Shown: piece after piece, positions 11,995-23,500 of the stretch
How the letters are laid out: the number at the start of each line of letters is the position of its first letter
Numbering within the stretch: position 1 is the stretch's first letter
Translations under genes and position numbers: made by a program
Assembly: GCA_027924585.1 (NCBI GenBank)
Contig: BSBM01000606.1
Coordinates: forward strand, 10,545,501 to 10,609,500
Length of the DNA stretch: 64,000 bases
Reading direction: 5' to 3'
Origin: Larix kaempferi
Lineage: Eukaryota; Streptophyta; Pinopsida; Pinales; Pinaceae
Notes under the pieces: model-generated
Databases searched by the model: none
Told to the model about the DNA's origin: nothing
What the model saw: the letters and a program-made list of their open reading frames with translations, nothing else

Positions 11995-13035
11995 AGCTAT
12001 TATCGTGGTGCCCATGGTATCATTGTAAGTGCCTATTTTTCTTAAGTGGATGTTTACTTTGGTGCTACATTAGTAATTTTTCTATTCATGTCGATGAATA
12101 AATCCTTGGATTTACTAGTTGTAGCCTGGAGCTTGTTTTGTTGTGGGGATCTTATCAATGTGTTGTTGGTATCCTTGGTATACTCCATTATTTATTTAAA
12201 TTTATGGTTTTATAATGATATTTTTCTTTTGTTGGCAGGTTGTTTATGATGTTACTGATCAGGAGAGTTTCAATAATGTGAAACAATGGTTGAATGAGAT
12301 TGCTCGCTATGTGAGTGAGAATTTCAACAATTTGCTTGTCGGAAACAAATGTGATTTGACTGCTAATAAAGCTGTTGATTATGATACATCCAAGGTAATG
12401 TTAAATGCTGAGTAGTTGTTGATTGTTGGTATCATTGGTATACTCCATTAGTTATTTAAATTTATGGTTTTATAATGACATTTTTCTTCTGTTGGCAGGT
12501 TGTTTATGATGTTACTGATCAGGAGAGTTTCAATAATGTGAAAAAATGGTTGAATGAGATTGATCACTATGCAAGTGAGAATGTCAACAAGTTGCTTGTT
12601 GGAAACAAATGTGATTTGACTGCTAATAAAGCTATTTATTATGATACAACCAAGGTAATGTTAAATGCTGAGTAGCTGTTGATTGTTGGTATCCTTGGTA
12701 TATTCCATTATTTATTTAAAATTATGGTTTTATAATAATATTTTTCTTCTGTTGGAAGGTTGTTTATGATATTACTGATCAGGAGAGTTTCAATAATGTG
12801 AAACAATGGTTGAATGAGATTGATTGCTATGCGAGTGAGAATGTCAAGAAGTTGCTTGTTGGAAACTAATGTGATTTGACTATTAATAAAGCTGTTGATT
12901 ATGATATAGCCAAGGTAATGTTAAATTTTGAGTAGCTGTTGATTGTTGGTATCCTTGGTATACTCCATTATTTATTTAAATTTATGGCTTTATAATGATA
13001 TTTTTCTTCTGTTGGCAGGTTGTTTATGATGTTAC
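11995..13035 (+). pseudogene. Rab1/RABD small GTPase fragment with amplified exon (unit 1)
   Basis: The 3' end of one exon (11995-12024) reads SYYRGAHGII and is followed by a GTAAGT donor. After a 214-bp intron the next exon (12239-12394) starts [20 protein letters not shown] and ends DYDTSK before GTAATG. It contains the GTPase guanine-specificity motif NKCD. This is plant RABD/Rab1, which acts in ER-to-Golgi traffic. The 156-bp exon recurs at 12499-12654, 12759-12914 and, cut by Copia-1, 13019-13035. Copies 1 and 2 are open. Copy 3 has a TAA at the N of NKCD and its acceptor changed from GGCAG to GGAAG. P-loop, switch I and C-terminal prenylation exons are absent here. The intron shows a DNA-level copy rather than a retrocopy. 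Confidence 0.85.
12135..13035 (+). repeat. 260-bp tandem array carrying the RABD exon (unit 1)
   Basis: The acceptor segment GTTGGCAGGT (or GTTGGAAGGT) lies at 12231, 12491, 12751 and 13011, an exact 260-bp period. Each unit is 156 bp of exon plus about 104 bp of intron containing TTGTTGGTATC and the TATTTAAATTTATGG segment. The fourth unit is interrupted by the Copia insertion at 13035/13036. Confidence 0.93.
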
Positions 13036-13517
13036 TGTTAGTTTTTCATAATTTACTTCAATCTAATCTAGGATCTTGATTGAGAGAACAACATGTACAT
13101 CATATCTACAGCATATCAATCATGGACATAATAATGCAAGCACACAAGAGACAATAGACACATAGAGTTTCATTGGGGAAAACCATAAAGGTGAAAAACC
13201 CCACAACTTGCTCAGAGATAGATAGAGCAATGATACAACCCAATCATAAGAGATAGTATTCTCCTAGCAACAGCTTCTCCTCCTCCACAAGTGCGCCACT
13301 CTCCAATGAGAGTATGAGTGAGAAAGTGAATAATAAAATGATCAAATAGAGTGCCTCCCGCACTCTATTTATACTTGACTTGACTTTCCTAATAACCTTA
13401 ATGAGGTCGGCCTTAACATAACATAATGTTGATAGGGACGACCCCCAAGAGGGTGGTCTAATAACCCTTTGACCCACATGACTTATACACAGCCCCACCA
13501 AGCTGGTCTAATAACCC
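13036..13517 (-). repeat. Copia-1 3' LTR, distal part (split by Gypsy-1)
   Basis: Matches the first ~480 bp of the Copia-2 LTRs, starting TGTTAGTTTTTC. It contains TATAAATA on the minus strand (13366-13373), the probable promoter TATA box. The LTR resumes at 25030 after Gypsy-1 and one AACCC copy; together the parts total about 652 bp, against 664 bp in Copia-2. Confidence 0.92.
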
Positions 13518-16500
13518 TGTTATCACCTAAACTGTAGTTACCCCTATGGATGGATCCAGTCATGGATGGCAATAGGGAAGGGCAACTCAAAAGGTGCAAC
13601 CACGATCACCTCGACCTCCAATGTATATGGTTGTCACGCCAGTCGAGGCAACCTTCGCTTTATGTTATCTAGCCCAGATAACAAAGGGGGAGACCCGATC
13701 TACTCCCGACAGGAGAGATCAAAACCAAGACACCAAATCAGGGTATTTCCAAGTGAAGTTAGGTGTATGGTTTATCCTAGACCTAAAGATGAAGTCACAA
13801 GCCAAGTGGGGGTTCAATAGGTATAGCTTTGGTTCATAGTTGAATGTAAGAGTGACTTATAATGTTTGTAGTGAGATCTAGGGCTAGTGTACTAGTTCAA
13901 TGTTGGAAGATCCACTGCCTTGGGAACTGTGTCCAATGCAGGGTGGTTAAGGTTTGTATTGGGGCTAACTAGTACGTAAGATAAGCTTGACCATGGTTCA
14001 TGATGTCTTCAAAGGTATAGTCTACCATGCATAGGTCAAACCACAAGTCAATCCAACAATCTAGGAAAATTGAATTACCTTGTAGAGAAACCAGTGCCTT
14101 GGGAATTGGGAAGTGGAGTCAAAGTAGGGTTGACTTATGGTTTAGGACTCCTACAACATGAGATAAGTGGGCAATATAGGTCTTGATGGTTGAATATGTC
14201 TAGATCTAGGTTTGACCCAAGTGGACCACAATCCCTTAAAACAAGGAATGCTGTCCCCAAGGCAAGATTTGACAAAGTGACAGTCTAGACCTAGGTTTTA
14301 AATTATTCCGGTTCCGGATCCGCAAGAATCTCAAGTACCCAGTTGCTAGAAGTGAGTCAACTCACTTCTCCAAGGTGGTGCGACTTTACCCAAGGAGGCT
14401 TCAATTAGGGTTTAGATGGGTCAAATATTGTCGGATGGCATCCAAACTTTAGATCCTAGTAGATCAGTCAGATAGGAGTATGGATCTATAATTTCGTGGC
14501 AATCCACCGGTTAGATCTTAGTAGATCTGAGTTTAAGTGTTCCAAGTGGTCCAAAATGGGGATTAAATCCCTTAAAATGTGGAATGGGGCCCACAAAGTA
14601 AATTTCAAGAAAGGGACAACCTGGGTGTATGTTATTTGATGTGTAGATGTCAAATCAAGTGGAATCTCAAACACCCATCACTTAAATCTAGGTCAACTTG
14701 CTCAAATGGTGAAGTGCACCTTCCTTGGGAGAAGCTAAGTTGGCTTGGGAGAGGGGTCAAACGGAAGCCAATCCTCACCAAACTATAGATCCGGGATGCC
14801 GTGGATGCTATAGAGGTGGGTTTTCAATATCATGCCCAACAACCCACTAGATCTAAGTAGATCTGAGAAAATGTAAAATGAGGGTTTTGAAATATTTAGG
14901 GTTTTAACAATTTATGAGTTATGTCAATGGATTGGATAAAGGAAAGAGAAACAAACCTGTGGATCTTACCTGGATAACCTTGTAGATGCCTTGATGATGA
15001 TGATCTATGCAATCCCGATCAATTTGGAAGCTTTGAGGTAGTTTCTATGCAAATCGATTTTGTCCAAGAAGCCAATGCGCCCTCTCTCCTGCACAACAAA
15101 CGTCAACAATATCAGATTTGATGCATCAAGAGATAAGACTAATGCCACAAAAGAAGTAACAGAAAGATAGCATAGATCACAATGATACTAATGATAACCC
15201 CCTGATACAAGCGAATGCCAAGAAAGTCGATTTGAAGAAGCCTTGCAAAATCGCCCTTGTTGAAGTCACCCTCCTGTAGACAAACAATGATTTCTAAAAA
15301 AAGATAGATCTTGCCACAATTTCCAAATGCTAGGTTGCAATAGACTTTCCAATCACCATCTAAGAACACCAGATGCAAAGGAGACCACAAGAATTTCCAC
15401 AAGAATATTTTTCTATACCAATAATCCAAGAGCCAAAGACCCTTTACAATGAGAGGCTCTCTCCTTTAAATAGGAAGGAGAGGCACTAAAACCCTAACCA
15501 CTTTTTGAATGAGTGGCTAAGATTAAAAGATACAAATGTCTAATCAATGGTTGAGATGAGATCAACAACATAATACATGGATCACACATAAAATATAACA
15601 TAAGTGGACAAAGTCGCCCTAGGAGAGGGGAATCCCACCAAATCATGATGACAAAATATCATAAGAGGCTCATGGTGGGTCCAAGGGGTAATTTTATCCC
15701 TCCTTGTTCAATCCCCATGGCACAATAACCAATAAATAATCATGAAAGTACCAAATCGTGCCTCCCTAGTGAAGTCGTGGTCCTCAAAAGACCTCAAAAA
15801 TCCACAGAAAGTGCCATAAGTGATGGATGCGGGCCCCGATGAAGCTGAAACTGCTGGAGAAGGTGTGGAAGACCCCGATCTATCATCACTGATCATCCCA
15901 TGCCATAACTTTGCCTCAGTAGCCCAAATCGATTTCTTCAATAGCCATTTCTACCAATCCTGAAATGCCTCGGGAAGCGTGAAACTGCCCAAACAACCTC
16001 CTGGAGTGATGGCGCTGTCAAGGTGAGGGCACCAATGTGTCCGGGAGGGGGGTAATATGGTAAAAACAAGTGGCTGGACCATCCCCGCCATCATCAGCGC
16101 CCTAGGTCAACCGGATAAAAGTCATCTCTGCTCCGACAGGGCCTCCAACAGACCAAAACTGCACTAGGACAGCCTACTGAGGCTCAATCATCACTGTAAG
16201 TGCCCGGAACTGAAAACAAACTGTCCCATTGGACTCAGAAGGTCCAAATCTATCCAAGATGTGTACTCATACACCATATGAGTCTCTGCATGATCAAAAT
16301 AAATATCCAATATACCGGAACAAGGCCAATAATAATGCTCTGTAAATGATCAAACACTGCTGTAACCCCAGAATCATCATCATAACCCTGTAGCTGCTGC
16401 ATAGAATCATCCTGTATGTGTACATAGACCATATATCATCTATCCATATCATCATAAGGTCCAACATCTCATGTCCCATGGTCCTGCATGGTCAAACTAG

Positions 16501-18017
16501 GTCTAACCAAGACCAAATACAACTCAGACCATCATCCATAGCTGCTGCAATATGTCAAGGTTAATACATGCTCTACAACTTATTCGAATAACAATTATAA
16601 CACAGAGTAATCATGACTGGCGATCTAAATCCAAATATATAGTGTCGTTAATTATTATTATTACTCAGACTAGACTTTCAGGACCATACTCACTTCATAG
16701 TTGTGATCAATTTGCTAGTGAAGGGTGAAGGCTGAAATAACTGGCTAGGCTAAGGGATGACTTGACTGACTTGACTTTGTGACACTTTGGCAAGGGAAAG
16801 GGAATACACACCATAGTATATACTGAATGAGCAATAACACAGGGAATGGCGGTGTCTCACAAATGGATGAGTTGTTTAAAGAGGGTTTATTCACCTTCAC
16901 AGATGCGCACAATCCATAATACAAATAAGGCCAGCAATTGTTTAGATATAACATTTAAGTTCCATTGCTTTTTGGGCCTGAAGTTTCCATAGCCTTGATC
17001 TATGTGTGTTTACAAACACATTGCATAGATTTACATTTATTTTTAGGCTTTCTGCTGCAGGTGTGTTTTTAAGGCACTTGTTTACCTGAGCACTTCTAGG
17101 TGTGTCATGGACAACTTGTTTACCTAGGTATTTATTTTTCCAAAAGATATAACATTTTATTTTTCATGGCCATTTTCAATTGGCATTTCTTTCACATACA
17201 AGATATAGCATTTCATTTTTCAGATTTTGTATTCATGGCAGCACTAAAAGTTTCAGGTTTAGCCAACACAACTTTAGTGACTAGGGGGAATTCTCAAGGA
17301 ACTCCAACTCACCATAGGTAATTTTTGTCACCAACTCAGAGCCGAGACACAATAAACAGGGAGGCTCATCCAATACAGAGGCTACAGTGGGGAAAGGTTC
17401 TCCATGTCACTAGTCAAGTAGCAAATCAGGGTAATAATCTAAAAGGTAGGCCACGGATGGATGAAGACAATGAAATGATGGAGCCAACACTAGCAAGCCA
17501 GAGTATGGTGTAATGATCACCTCTATTCTCCCTAAGGAGGGTACGTACCAATGAGTATGAATAGTGAACTTCTAAGTCTGAGTAGGGACAATATAATATA
17601 AATAATAGGTCAACCAGGTCCATGTATCTATATGATCGCCAGATCATGACACTAAGTGCTAAGACATGCTATAAGAATAAGTATAAAAGCAATCTAACCA
17701 TAACACAATAATATACCTGCTGAGTCATATACCTGAATGCACATCAACCTGTACCATCATCTGTCCTCTGGAACTGCTGCTGTAACTCTGGGCACTACTG
17801 ACTGCTCTGTACCAATGGATAATGGCTACATCGGTCATCTCTCTGAGTGTCCTGAAACTCAGTCATGGCATGGGGAATACAACTACTGTCCACAATCTGA
17901 TAGTGATCCAATCTAGATGCTCATCTCGGCATCTCAAATGCAAGGGAACTGGCTCAATAGTGTACTGGAATGAGAAAAATAATGTATGGTATCCCGGCTA
18001 CTATATATGTGATAACA
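13518..18017 (-). repeat. Gypsy-1 3' LTR (4,500 bp)
   Basis: Near-identical direct copy of 20526-25024, bounded by TGTTATCACC and GATAACA. A minus-strand TATTTAAA (15465-15472) sits in a block also present in the Gypsy-2 LTR and probably marks the promoter. The short open frames in it recur in both LTRs and are not convincing genes. Confidence 0.95.
15465..15472 (-). promoter_or_regulatory. Probable TATA box of the Gypsy-1 3' LTR
   Basis: Minus-strand CCTATTTAAAGG is followed by a GAGAGCCTCTCATTGTAAAG segment. The same arrangement (CCTATTTAAGG, then GGGAGCCTCTCATTGTAAAA) occurs in the Gypsy-2 LTRs on the plus strand. Conservation between subfamilies supports a core promoter with a start roughly 25-35 bp downstream. 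Confidence 0.55.
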
Positions 18018-18042
18018 TCTGGCTCCGGCTGGGACAAGTGCT
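18018..18042 (-). promoter_or_regulatory. Gypsy-1 conserved pre-3'-LTR segment (weak polypurine tract)
   Basis: On the minus strand the bases just before the 3' LTR read CTTGTCCCAGCCGGAGCCAGA. Gypsy-2 has nearly the same segment at 48640-48664. The last part (GGAGCCAGA) is only moderately purine-rich, but its position fits the plus-strand primer site. Confidence 0.5.
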
Positions 18043-18487
18043 CGACTGAAATGAGCGCTTGAGAACCTCAGAATCTCTGGTCCTCGAACTCTGCTACTCG
18101 AATCCACGATCCAGCACTCTACCATTTTATTTCCAGCTTTATTCTTGCAACCTATTTTCTGCATTCACAAACATCTAACAAAATACCTCATGCCGCATGT
18201 GTGGGAAACATATAAAATTAACTGAAACAAAATCTACTCTATGTCAGAAATATAAATGCATGAAATATAAATGCGGAAAGTAAATTAAACTACTAACATA
18301 ATTTGCAAAATTTGAAATTTATTGTGCAGGAAAAGAAAAAGTGACAGGTACTCAGTTAGACTAGGAGCTTACAAAGGAGCTTAGATACTAAGAAGGTGCC
18401 AGACTCAATGGCTGAAAAGACTAACTACTGCCCAAGTAGGCTTATTCGGTTTCCTACCTACCCTAATCTAACCAGTCATCACAAATG
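18043..18487. other. Gypsy-1 interior downstream of gag, non-coding
   Basis: AT-rich, no pol domain in any frame. In element sense it lies between the gag stop and the 3' LTR. A segment with TGAGGTTCTCAAG-type sequence is shared with Gypsy-2 near 48610. Confidence 0.6.
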
Positions 18488-20257
18488 CTAGGTAAAATCA
18501 TAAATCCAGTGCAACCATTCATCGAACAAGTTAATGATTCTTCTTTGATTTTTGCTTAGAAAACGAGTCAGGACTAGATTAAGGATTAATGAAATTGATA
18601 GCACAACTTTCCTGACTTTTTCAAAAATTAAGAAAGGAGTTGAATGGTGCAAAATGAAATTATGCCAAGGAGAAGATTGACTGATGCAAACATCCTCCAT
18701 CAAAGAACTGATAGGATCATAAGATTTATGCAAGTTAAACTCAGAGATGGATAGAGGAAGGACATAAGACATGTGATTCGATTCATTTTCACACAGATTA
18801 ACTTGTTCATTTACCTCTCTTACATATTCAATTTGATTCTCCTTGGGACTGATGATCAAAAAACCAAGTGGGGATAAATTAAAGTTTAAAAGACAGAAAA
18901 TCAAAGTCAGACCCACTTGATGCTCAAAAATTGAGAAAAGATGGAATTGATCTTCAAACACCTTTTCTAGCCACCAAGAATGATTGATATCTTGACAACA
19001 AGCATTATGGTTCCAAAGTGACTGAAAAGGGAAATGAAGTGTTTTTTCTCCAAACATGTAATCATGCTTATACTTCCTATTAAAAATTTCCAAGGCAAAA
19101 GATTGACTAGAGCACCAACCCAAAGATGATTTAAAGAGTTGGGAAAGGAGGGTGGGTTGCAAATATGAAAATTCTCCCAAATGGATAAACAAGTTTGACC
19201 TTGGATTTTGATAATAGAAAATATTCTTTATTCTAGGAATAATTTCAAGCTTTTGATCAAATTTAATATTTACAACCTGAGGACAAGATTCTAATTCTAA
19301 AAAATCGATGAACCTATCTTGACCAAGGATGGAAAAATTTAAAGACTCATTATAAGAGGTGGAACAAAGATTAGAGCATCTAGTGTGATTCATTATTTCA
19401 TCTTCATCTGGAGATTGAACGTCTATTGATTCATCATTAAAATTAGATAAGTGATCATTTTCATTTAATTGATCAGGGGTGAAATTAATAATTTCATTTA
19501 AAATATCCTGATTATTTGCACAATGATCACCTGAAATCACCACTAAAGGATCTTGATCTATGTCCCTACTTTCTTCTTCTTCAATATAAGGAATTGAATG
19601 ATTAATAAAGCTAGAATGGAAGATGAGTTCTTTCGAAGGAAGAACTTCAATGGACTTATCGACTAAAGGCTCATCCTCATAAATTTCCTCTGGATCAAGA
19701 CTAGGGCTACTTAAAAAGAAATTTGAAAACATACGATTTATATTAGTGATTTGACTTTCAATTAACTCAAAAGTGGAAAACTTATCCTCCAAGGAAATTG
19801 GGCAAGAGGGGTCATCTCCGGATATTGACAGTTCACTGGAAGCTTGATTGTTAAATGATTCAACAATAGGATCGGAAAGGGGGAGGTTTTGATCTTGGAT
19901 TTGATTCGAAATATACATATCATCGAATTCACTTCCCCATTCTTCTAGGAATTTATTTTCAAACATGTCATATCCCGAAATGCTATTGGGTTTCAAATTC
20001 GAAAGCCAGAGCCCAGCTCTTTCTTTGAAAGATGAAGCCAATAGTTTCATACACACATCCTCATGGGTTATGGATAACTCGTTAAGAACTTCCCGAAATC
20101 TTTCAAGGTGCCTTCTAGCAGATATTTCATAACTTCCATCGAAAGTAGGCAACCTTTCATAGGCTTGATGAGGAATATGATGAGGATACCCAACAATTTT
20201 GGAAAATTCAAAAACTTTCAATCGACCGAAAGTCCTAGGTCGCTCAGAAGCAGCCAT
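18488..20257 (-). CDS. Gag-like polyprotein of Gypsy-1 (589 aa)
   Basis: A single uninterrupted frame of 589 codons. Residues about 30-110 resemble the retrotransposon Gag (capsid-like) domain: LPTFDG, then RHLERF, MKLLASSFKERAGLWLSNL, a SISGYDMFENKFLEEW segment. Residues ~110-330 form an acidic, Ser/Asn-rich linker. Residues ~330-589 are richer in aromatic and hydrophobic residues, for example SWWLEKVFEDQFHLFSIF and LTLIFCLLNFNLSPLGF, and match nothing I recognise. No CCHC zinc knuckle or protease follows. Role inferred from the family: assembly of the virus-like particle that packages element RNA. The start is the first ATG after the leader. An intact frame with young LTRs suggests recent function or recent copying from a functional source. 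Confidence 0.8.
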   Translation of the reverse strand: MAASERPRTFGRLKVFEFSKIVGYPHHIPHQAYERLPTFDGSYEISARRHLERFREVLNELSITHEDVCMKLLASSFKERAGLWLSNLKPNSISGYDMFENKFLEEWGSEFDDMYISNQIQDQNLPLSDPIVESFNNQASSELSISGDDPSCPISLEDKFSTFELIESQITNINRMFSNFFLSSPSLDPEEIYEDEPLVDKSIEVLPSKELIFHSSFINHSIPYIEEEESRDIDQDPLVVISGDHCANNQDILNEIINFTPDQLNENDHLSNFNDESIDVQSPDEDEIMNHTRCSNLCSTSYNESLNFSILGQDRFIDFLELESCPQVVNIKFDQKLEIIPRIKNIFYYQNPRSNLFIHLGEFSYLQPTLLSQLFKSSLGWCSSQSFALEIFNRKYKHDYMFGEKTLHFPFQSLWNHNACCQDINHSWWLEKVFEDQFHLFSIFEHQVGLTLIFCLLNFNLSPLGFLIISPKENQIEYVREVNEQVNLCENESNHMSYVLPLSISEFNLHKSYDPISSLMEDVCISQSSPWHNFILHHSTPFLIFEKVRKVVLSISLILNLVLTRFLSKNQRRIINLFDEWLHWIYDFT

Positions 20258-20389
20258 GGATAATAATTTTTTATTTTTTATATTTTATATATATATTTTT
20301 AAATTCAAGAACCTGAAAACAAAATGATGCACCCCATGGGTTCTAGATCTGTCTTAATTCTAGTGTTATAGGGATGTAAATGAGCTCGC
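20258..20389 (-). other. AT-rich 5' untranslated part of Gypsy-1
   Basis: Lies between the conserved leader and the gag ATG in element sense. It includes a T/A tract (20268-20310) and is not shared with Gypsy-2, whose frame starts soon after the conserved leader. Confidence 0.5.
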
Positions 20390-20504
20390 TCCTCAGCGGA
20401 GTCACGATTGGGAGTCGCCAGGTAGATTTTAACTCTTCTACCAAGATATGTGTCGTTGTATATGCGGGAAGGACTACTAGCTTTTCCAAGGTAAGCCTAT
20501 TGCG
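20390..20504 (-). promoter_or_regulatory. Gypsy-1 leader conserved with Gypsy-2 (candidate packaging region)
   Basis: In element sense it contains AGGCTTACCTTGG, CTTGGTAGAAGAGTT, TCTACCTGGCGACTCC and GTGACTCCGCTGAG in the order and spacing seen in Gypsy-2 at 43161-43286. Conservation of an untranslated leader between elements with different coding parts suggests a cis function such as RNA packaging; that function is inferred. Confidence 0.6.
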
Positions 20505-20522
20505 TCCCCGGCAACGGCGCCA
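20505..20522 (-). promoter_or_regulatory. Gypsy-1 primer-binding site, tRNA-Asp
   Basis: Three bases inside the 5' LTR the minus strand reads TGGCGCCGTTGCCGGGGA, complementary to the 3' end of plant tRNA-Asp. It fixes the orientation of the element. Confidence 0.9.
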
Positions 20523-20525
20523 AAA

Positions 20526-23500
20526 TGTTATCACCTAAACTGTAGTTACCCCTATGGATGGATCCAGTCATGGATGGCAATAGGGAAGGGCAACTCAAAA
20601 GGTGCAACCACGATCACCTCGACCTCCAATGTATATGGTTGTCACGCCAGTCGAGGCAACCTTCGCTTTATGTTATCTAGCCCAGACAACAAAGGGGGAG
20701 ACCCGATCTACTCCCGACAGGAGAGATCAAAACCAAGACACCAAATCAGGGTATTTCCAAGTGAAGTTAGGTGTATGGTTTATCCTAGACCTAAAGATGA
20801 AGTCACAAGACAAGTGGGGGTTCAATAGGTATAGCTTTGGTTCATAGTTGAATGTAAGAGTGACTTATAATGTTTGTAGTGAGATCTAGGGCTAGTGTAC
20901 TAGTTCAATGTTGGAAGATCCACTACCTTGGGAACTGTGTCCAATGCAGGGTGGTTAAGGTTTGTATTGGGGCTAACTAGTACGTAAGATAAGCTTGACC
21001 ATGGTTCATGATGTCTTCAAAGGTATAGTCTACCATGCATAGGTCAAACCACAAGTCAATCCAACAATCTAGGAAAATTGAATTACCTTGTAGAGAAACC
21101 AGTGCCTTGGGAATTGGGAAGTGGAGTCAAAGTAGGGTTGACTTATGGTTAGGACTCCTACAACATGAGATAAGTGGGCAATATAGGTCTTGATGGTTGA
21201 ATATGTCTAGATCTAGGTTTGACCCAAGTGGACCACAATCCCTTAAAACAAGGAATGCTGTCCCCAAGGCAAGATTTGACAAAGTGACAGTCTAGACCTA
21301 GGTTTTAAATTATTCCGGTTCCGGATCCGCAAGAATCTCAAGTACCCAGTTGCTAGAAGTGAGTCAACTCACTTCTCCAAGGTGGTGCGACTTTACCCAA
21401 GGAGGCTTCAATTAGGGTTTAGATGGGTCAAATCTTGTCGGATGGCATCCAAACTTTAGATCCTAGTAGATCGGTCAGATAGGAGTATGGATCTATAATT
21501 TCGTGGCAATCCACCGGTTAGATCTTAGTAGATCTGAGTTTAAGTGTTCCAAGTGGTCCAAAATGGGGATTAAATCCCTTAAAATGTGGAATGGGGCCCA
21601 CAAAGTAAATTTCAAGAAAGGGACAACCTGGGTGTATGTTATTTGATGTGTAGATGTCAAATCAAGTGGAATCTTAAACACCCATCACTTAAATCTAGGT
21701 CAACTTGCTCAAATGGTGAAGTGCGCCTTCCTTGGGAGAAGCTAAGTTGGCTTGGGAGAGGGGTCAAACGGAAGCCAATCCTCACCAAACTATAGATCCG
21801 GGATGCCGTGGATGCTATAGAGGTGGGTTTTCAATATCATTCCCAACAACCCACTAGATCTAAGTAGATCTGAGAAAATGTAAAATGAGGGTTTTGAAAT
21901 ATTTAGGGTTTTAACAATTTATGAGTTATGTCAATGTATTGGATAAAGGAAAGAGAAACAAACCTGTGGATCTTACCTGGATAACCTTGTAGATGCCTTG
22001 ATGATGATGATCTATGCAATCCCAATCAATTTGGAAGCTTTGAGGTAGTTTCTATGCAAATCGATTTTGTCCAAGAAGCCAATGCGCCCTCTCTCCTGCA
22101 CAACAAACGTCAACAATATCAGATTTGATGCATCAAGAGATAAGACTAATGCCACAAAAGAAGTAACAGAAAGATAGCATAGATCACAATGATACTAATG
22201 ATAACCCCCTGATACAAGCGAATGCCAAGAAAGTCGATTTGAAGAAGCCTTGCAAAATCGCCCTTGTTGAAGTCGCCCTCCTGTAGACAAACAATGATTT
22301 CTAAAAAAAGATAGATCTTGCCACAATTTCCAAATGCTAGGTTGCAATAGACTTTCCAATCACCATCTAAGAACACCAGATGCAAAGGAGACCACAAGAA
22401 TTTCCACAAGAATATTTTTCTATACCAATAATCCAAGAGCCAAAGACCCTTTACAATGAGAGGCTCTCTCCTTTAAATAGGAAGGAGAGGCACTAAAACC
22501 CTAACCACTTTTTGAATGAGTGGCTAAGATTAAAATATACAAATGTCTAATCAATGGTTGAGATGAGCTCAACAACATAATACATGGATCACACATAAAA
22601 TATAACATAAGTGGACAAAGTCGCCCTAGGAGAGGGGAATCCCACCAAATCATGATGACAAAATATCATAAGAGGCTCATGGTAGGTCCAAGGGGTAATT
22701 TTATCCCTCCTTGGTCAATCCCCATGGCACAATAACCAATAAATAATCATGAAAGTACCAAATCGTGCCTCCCTAGTGAAGTCGTGGTCCTCAAAAGACC
22801 TCAAAAATCCACAGAAAGTGCCATAAGTGATGGATGCGGGCCCCGATGAAGCTGAAACTGCTGGAGAAGGTGTGGAAGACCCCGATCTATCATCACTGAT
22901 CATCCCATGCCATAAATTTGCCTCAGTAGCCCAAATCGATATCTTCAATAGCCATTTCTACCAATCCTGAAATGCCTCGGGAAGCGTGAAACTGCCCAAA
23001 CAACCTCCTGGAGTGATGGCGCTGTCAAGGTGAGGGCACCAATGTGTCCGGGAGGGGGGTAATATGGTAAAAACAAGTGGCTGGACCACCCCCTCCATCA
23101 TCAGCGCCCTAGGTCAACCGGATAAAAGTCATCTCTGCTCCGACAGGGCCTCCAACAGACCAAAACTGCACTAGGACAGCCTACTGAGGCTCAATCATCA
23201 CTGTAAGTGCCCGGAACTGAAAACAAACTGTCCCATTGGACTCAGAAGGTCCAAATCTATCCAATATGTGTACTCATACACCATATGAGTCTCTGCATGA
23301 TCAAAATAAATATCCAATATACCGGAACAAGGCCAATAATAATGCTCTGTAAATGATCAAACACTGCTGTAACCCCAGAATCATCATCATAACCCTGTAG
23401 CTGCTGCATAGAATCATCCTGTATGTGTACATAGACCATATATCATCTATCCATATCATCATAAGGTCCAACATCTCATGTCCCATGGTCCTCCATGGTC

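Noticed and set aside
12239-12654. Functional Rab1 gene
   Set aside because: Only internal exon pieces are present. P-loop, switch I and C-terminal exons are missing, later copies are broken and a retrotransposon splits the fourth.
13560-18050. Numerous open frames of 60-96 codons within the Gypsy-1 LTRs, repeated at 20574-25000
   Set aside because: They lie on both strands inside LTRs, are duplicated only because the LTR is, and match no known protein. Treated as chance frames.
20505-20522. tRNA-Asp gene at the sequence matching the tRNA 3' end
   Set aside because: Only the 3' terminal 18 bases match and they adjoin an LTR, so this is a primer-binding site and not a tRNA gene.
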